The notes below the pieces were generated by a model. It had not been told where the DNA came from. It made no database searches and saw only the letters and a program-made list of their open reading frames with translations. A stretch of DNA of 5,169 bases from Methanosarcinaceae archaeon (GTDB lineage Archaea > Halobacteriota > Methanosarcinia > Methanosarcinales > Methanosarcinaceae), in contig JAFGOO010000094.1 in NCBI GenBank assembly GCA_016926455.1, positions 1 to 5,169 on the forward strand, given 5' to 3'. Made by a program: the position numbers and the translations under genes. Positions 4,948 through 5,169 of this stretch are shown one piece after another (the first letter of the stretch is position 1; the number at the start of each line of letters is the position of its first letter).

Positions 4948-5142
4948 TTAAAGAAGCTGATACCTAAATCCCAGAGAGCGAGTATAATCCTCTTTTAAAG
5001 GAGATGTTTGTAGATTTATGACTGAATCCAGAATATCTTGACCAATTCGAATTTGATTATGAATCTTATGATAATTGGGGTTTAGGGGGTATGCTTCATC
5101 CCATGACTTGAGGTCAGCAAGAATGCAATATGGCTCAAGAAA
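4948..5142 (-). pseudogene. Unrecognised minus-strand coding remnant (about 64 codons, no start)
   Basis: The minus-strand frame runs open from 5142 to a TAA at 4948-4950 and reads like real protein: LEPYCILADLKSWDEAYPLN, then HKIHNQIRIGQDILDSVI, then EDYTRSLGFRYQLL. It has no ATG, GTG or good ribosome site, and a TAG at 5143-5145 closes it upstream in the same frame. The frame continues beyond that TAG to the window edge (FTTCFCLR). I do not recognise the family. The likeliest reading is the C-terminal piece of a decayed gene, possibly of a mobile element, whose body lies beyond the right edge. A hairpin follows its stop. The plus strand here offers only 29 open codons. Confidence 0.35.
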
Positions 5143-5169
5143 CTACCTAAGACAAAAACAAGTAGTGAA

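Noticed and set aside
5000..5042. Plus-strand GGAGATG followed by ATG at 5018
   Set aside because: The ORF stops after seven codons; the longer open frame is on the minus strand.
1..5169. CRISPR array, rRNA or replication origin
   Set aside because: No regularly spaced repeats, rRNA signatures or origin-type repeats were seen.

Overview
The window reads as chromosomal DNA from a methanogenic euryarchaeon, most likely a member of the Methanosarcinales. This rests on the archaeal-type EF-1A followed by archaeal S10, a geranylgeranyl reductase family flavoprotein, a COG2061-type ACT regulator, a DUF1638 protein, archaeal TATA boxes very close to start codons, and a tRNA without an encoded CCA. 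Genus and species cannot be fixed from the sequence alone.

Layout. Positions 1-1102 hold the end of a translation (str-type) operon: the C-terminal ~60% of EF-1A (tuf) and then rps10, separated by 28 bases that contain a stem-loop plus T-run. Positions 1103-1494 hold no protein gene. This stretch contains a strong symmetric stem-loop, a solo right end of an IS200/IS605 (IS1341-type) element with its diagnostic hairpin, and a minus-strand TATA box. Together these could form a short minus-strand RNA gene. Positions 1495-1566 encode tRNA-Arg(CCG). Positions 1671-2870 encode the geranylgeranyl reductase family enzyme, probably from a leaderless mRNA. Positions about 2916-3266 are the decayed C-terminal third of a tnpB gene, with frameshifts, internal stops and a lost zinc-finger Cys. 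Positions 3309-3812 (minus) encode a HTH-ACT regulator, divergent from the DUF1638 gene at 3952-4812 (plus). The right end (4813-5169) holds a minus-strand hairpin and an unrecognised, start-less minus-strand open frame that looks like another gene remnant.

How it fits together. The left part is core translation machinery. The centre is a housekeeping island (tRNA and membrane lipid flavoenzyme) flanked on both sides by pieces of IS200/IS605-type elements. The orientation of these pieces (right end on minus at ~1182-1218, tnpB C-terminus on plus ending at ~3266) is what an inversion of ~1219-3266 through one minus-strand element would leave. Two independent decayed insertions are the simpler alternative. 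The HTH-ACT protein may sense an amino acid and could control its divergent neighbour, but nothing in the sequence proves this. The most unusual candidate is the possible stand-alone omega-RNA-like transcript at ~1133-1278 (minus), which has a TATA box, an IS right-end hairpin and a terminator hairpin with T7 but no tnpB in cis.
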